Position numbers and translations under genes: made by a program. DNA of 64,000 bases from Medicago truncatula. Taxonomy: Eukaryota; Streptophyta; Magnoliopsida; Fabales; Fabaceae. Below, in pieces: positions 63,500 through 64,000 of this stretch; position 1 is the stretch's first letter, and each line of letters begins with the position of its first letter. Location: assembly GCF_003473485.1 (NCBI RefSeq), contig NC_053048.1, forward strand, positions 32,360,755 to 32,424,754. Direction: 5' to 3'. The notes beneath the pieces were generated by a model. That model was given only the letters and a program-made list of their open reading frames with translations. It made no database searches and was not told the origin of the DNA.

Positions 63500-64000
63500 T
63501 AATGCAGATTAATTCTCAGGTAAAAAAACACAAATTAATTCTTTCAAAATCAATTTTAAAAAACAAATTAAATTAAACAAATAATTAATTAATTTCTATA
63601 AATCCCACACATCCCAAGGAATAAAAGTTGATTTCTTTTCGCATTGTCTTTGTTGGAGCTATTTATGTTGCCCAAAAAGCTGTGTTTTATAATCTTCTTA
63701 CGATCCCAAAGGGTCCCTCATGTATGTTAGATTTGACAAAGTGCTAAAATTGCTCTTTTTCAAATTGATATTATTGTTTGAAACATTTTTTTTGTGTAAA
63801 ACTTTTTCAAATTGATTAAAACCCCTATCTATTTAATAATCTGTATAGTAACATAACATGTAAAGTGGTTTAATAGTTCCATCCTTAGTATGTGACATTA
63901 CAATGCTGCAAGATCATTATATCTTCTGCTACTAAAAGAATGATGATGACATAAAATTTTCATGGAAAAAAAAAGCAAGTAATAAAAGCTCTGAAACTAG
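63500..64000. other. Right-edge spacer, nothing recognised
   Basis: AT-rich sequence without a supported gene or repeat. Confidence 0.4.

Overview
The window is plant nuclear DNA. It has long AT-rich spacers, intron-split genes with GT-AG borders, tRNA-derived SINEs, MITEs, LINE and LTR fragments, and a piece of plastid DNA. The F-box, TIR-NBS-LRR and SINE/MITE types look like a temperate legume. Medicago truncatula or a close relative is my best guess, by recognition only.

Layout. (1) 936-4826, minus: the 5' part of an importin-11-like nuclear transport receptor, running off the left edge. (2) 9797-12925, plus: an ER-lumen J-protein of the ERDJ3A/TMS1 type, with a UPR-type promoter motif. 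(3) 18364-21194 and 37570-40830, plus: two complete pyruvate decarboxylase genes about 16 kb apart, each with six coding exons. Their last three exons and two introns are almost identical while the rest has diverged, which suggests gene conversion. (4) 21,660-37,430: a transposon-rich spacer with three 5'-truncated LINEs, a solo LTR nested in one of them, a TRIM, hAT-like and Mutator-like MITEs, and a duplicated host segment. (5) 41994-43184, plus: an intronless F-box gene followed at once by a hairpin MITE. (6) 45,140-58,960: a resistance-gene cluster. A truncated LRR/C-terminal TNL pseudogene is interrupted by a plastid rpoC2 insertion. A nearly full-length TNL (51220-57261) has a frameshift and stop in its NB-ARC domain. 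A decayed LRR receptor-like protein follows it. (7) 59699-60160, minus: a single-exon bHLH gene of the LAX PANICLE1/ROX type. The remainder is spacer with SINEs and small MITEs.

How the genes relate. There are no operons and most neighbours are functionally unrelated. The PDC pair supports ethanolic fermentation under low oxygen, turning pyruvate into acetaldehyde and CO2. The TNL and RLP remnants form an immune-receptor cluster. Importin-11 and ERDJ3A are, as I recall, also neighbours in Arabidopsis, so that end may be ancient microsynteny.

I saw no CRISPR, rRNA or true tRNA gene, and no clearly undescribed biochemical system. The most interesting signals are structural: the PDC conversion tract, a SINE that duplicated the TATA region of the second PDC gene, the plastid insertion in the TNL pseudogene, paralogous empty sites that date insertions, and a set of MITEs with 9-bp target duplications.
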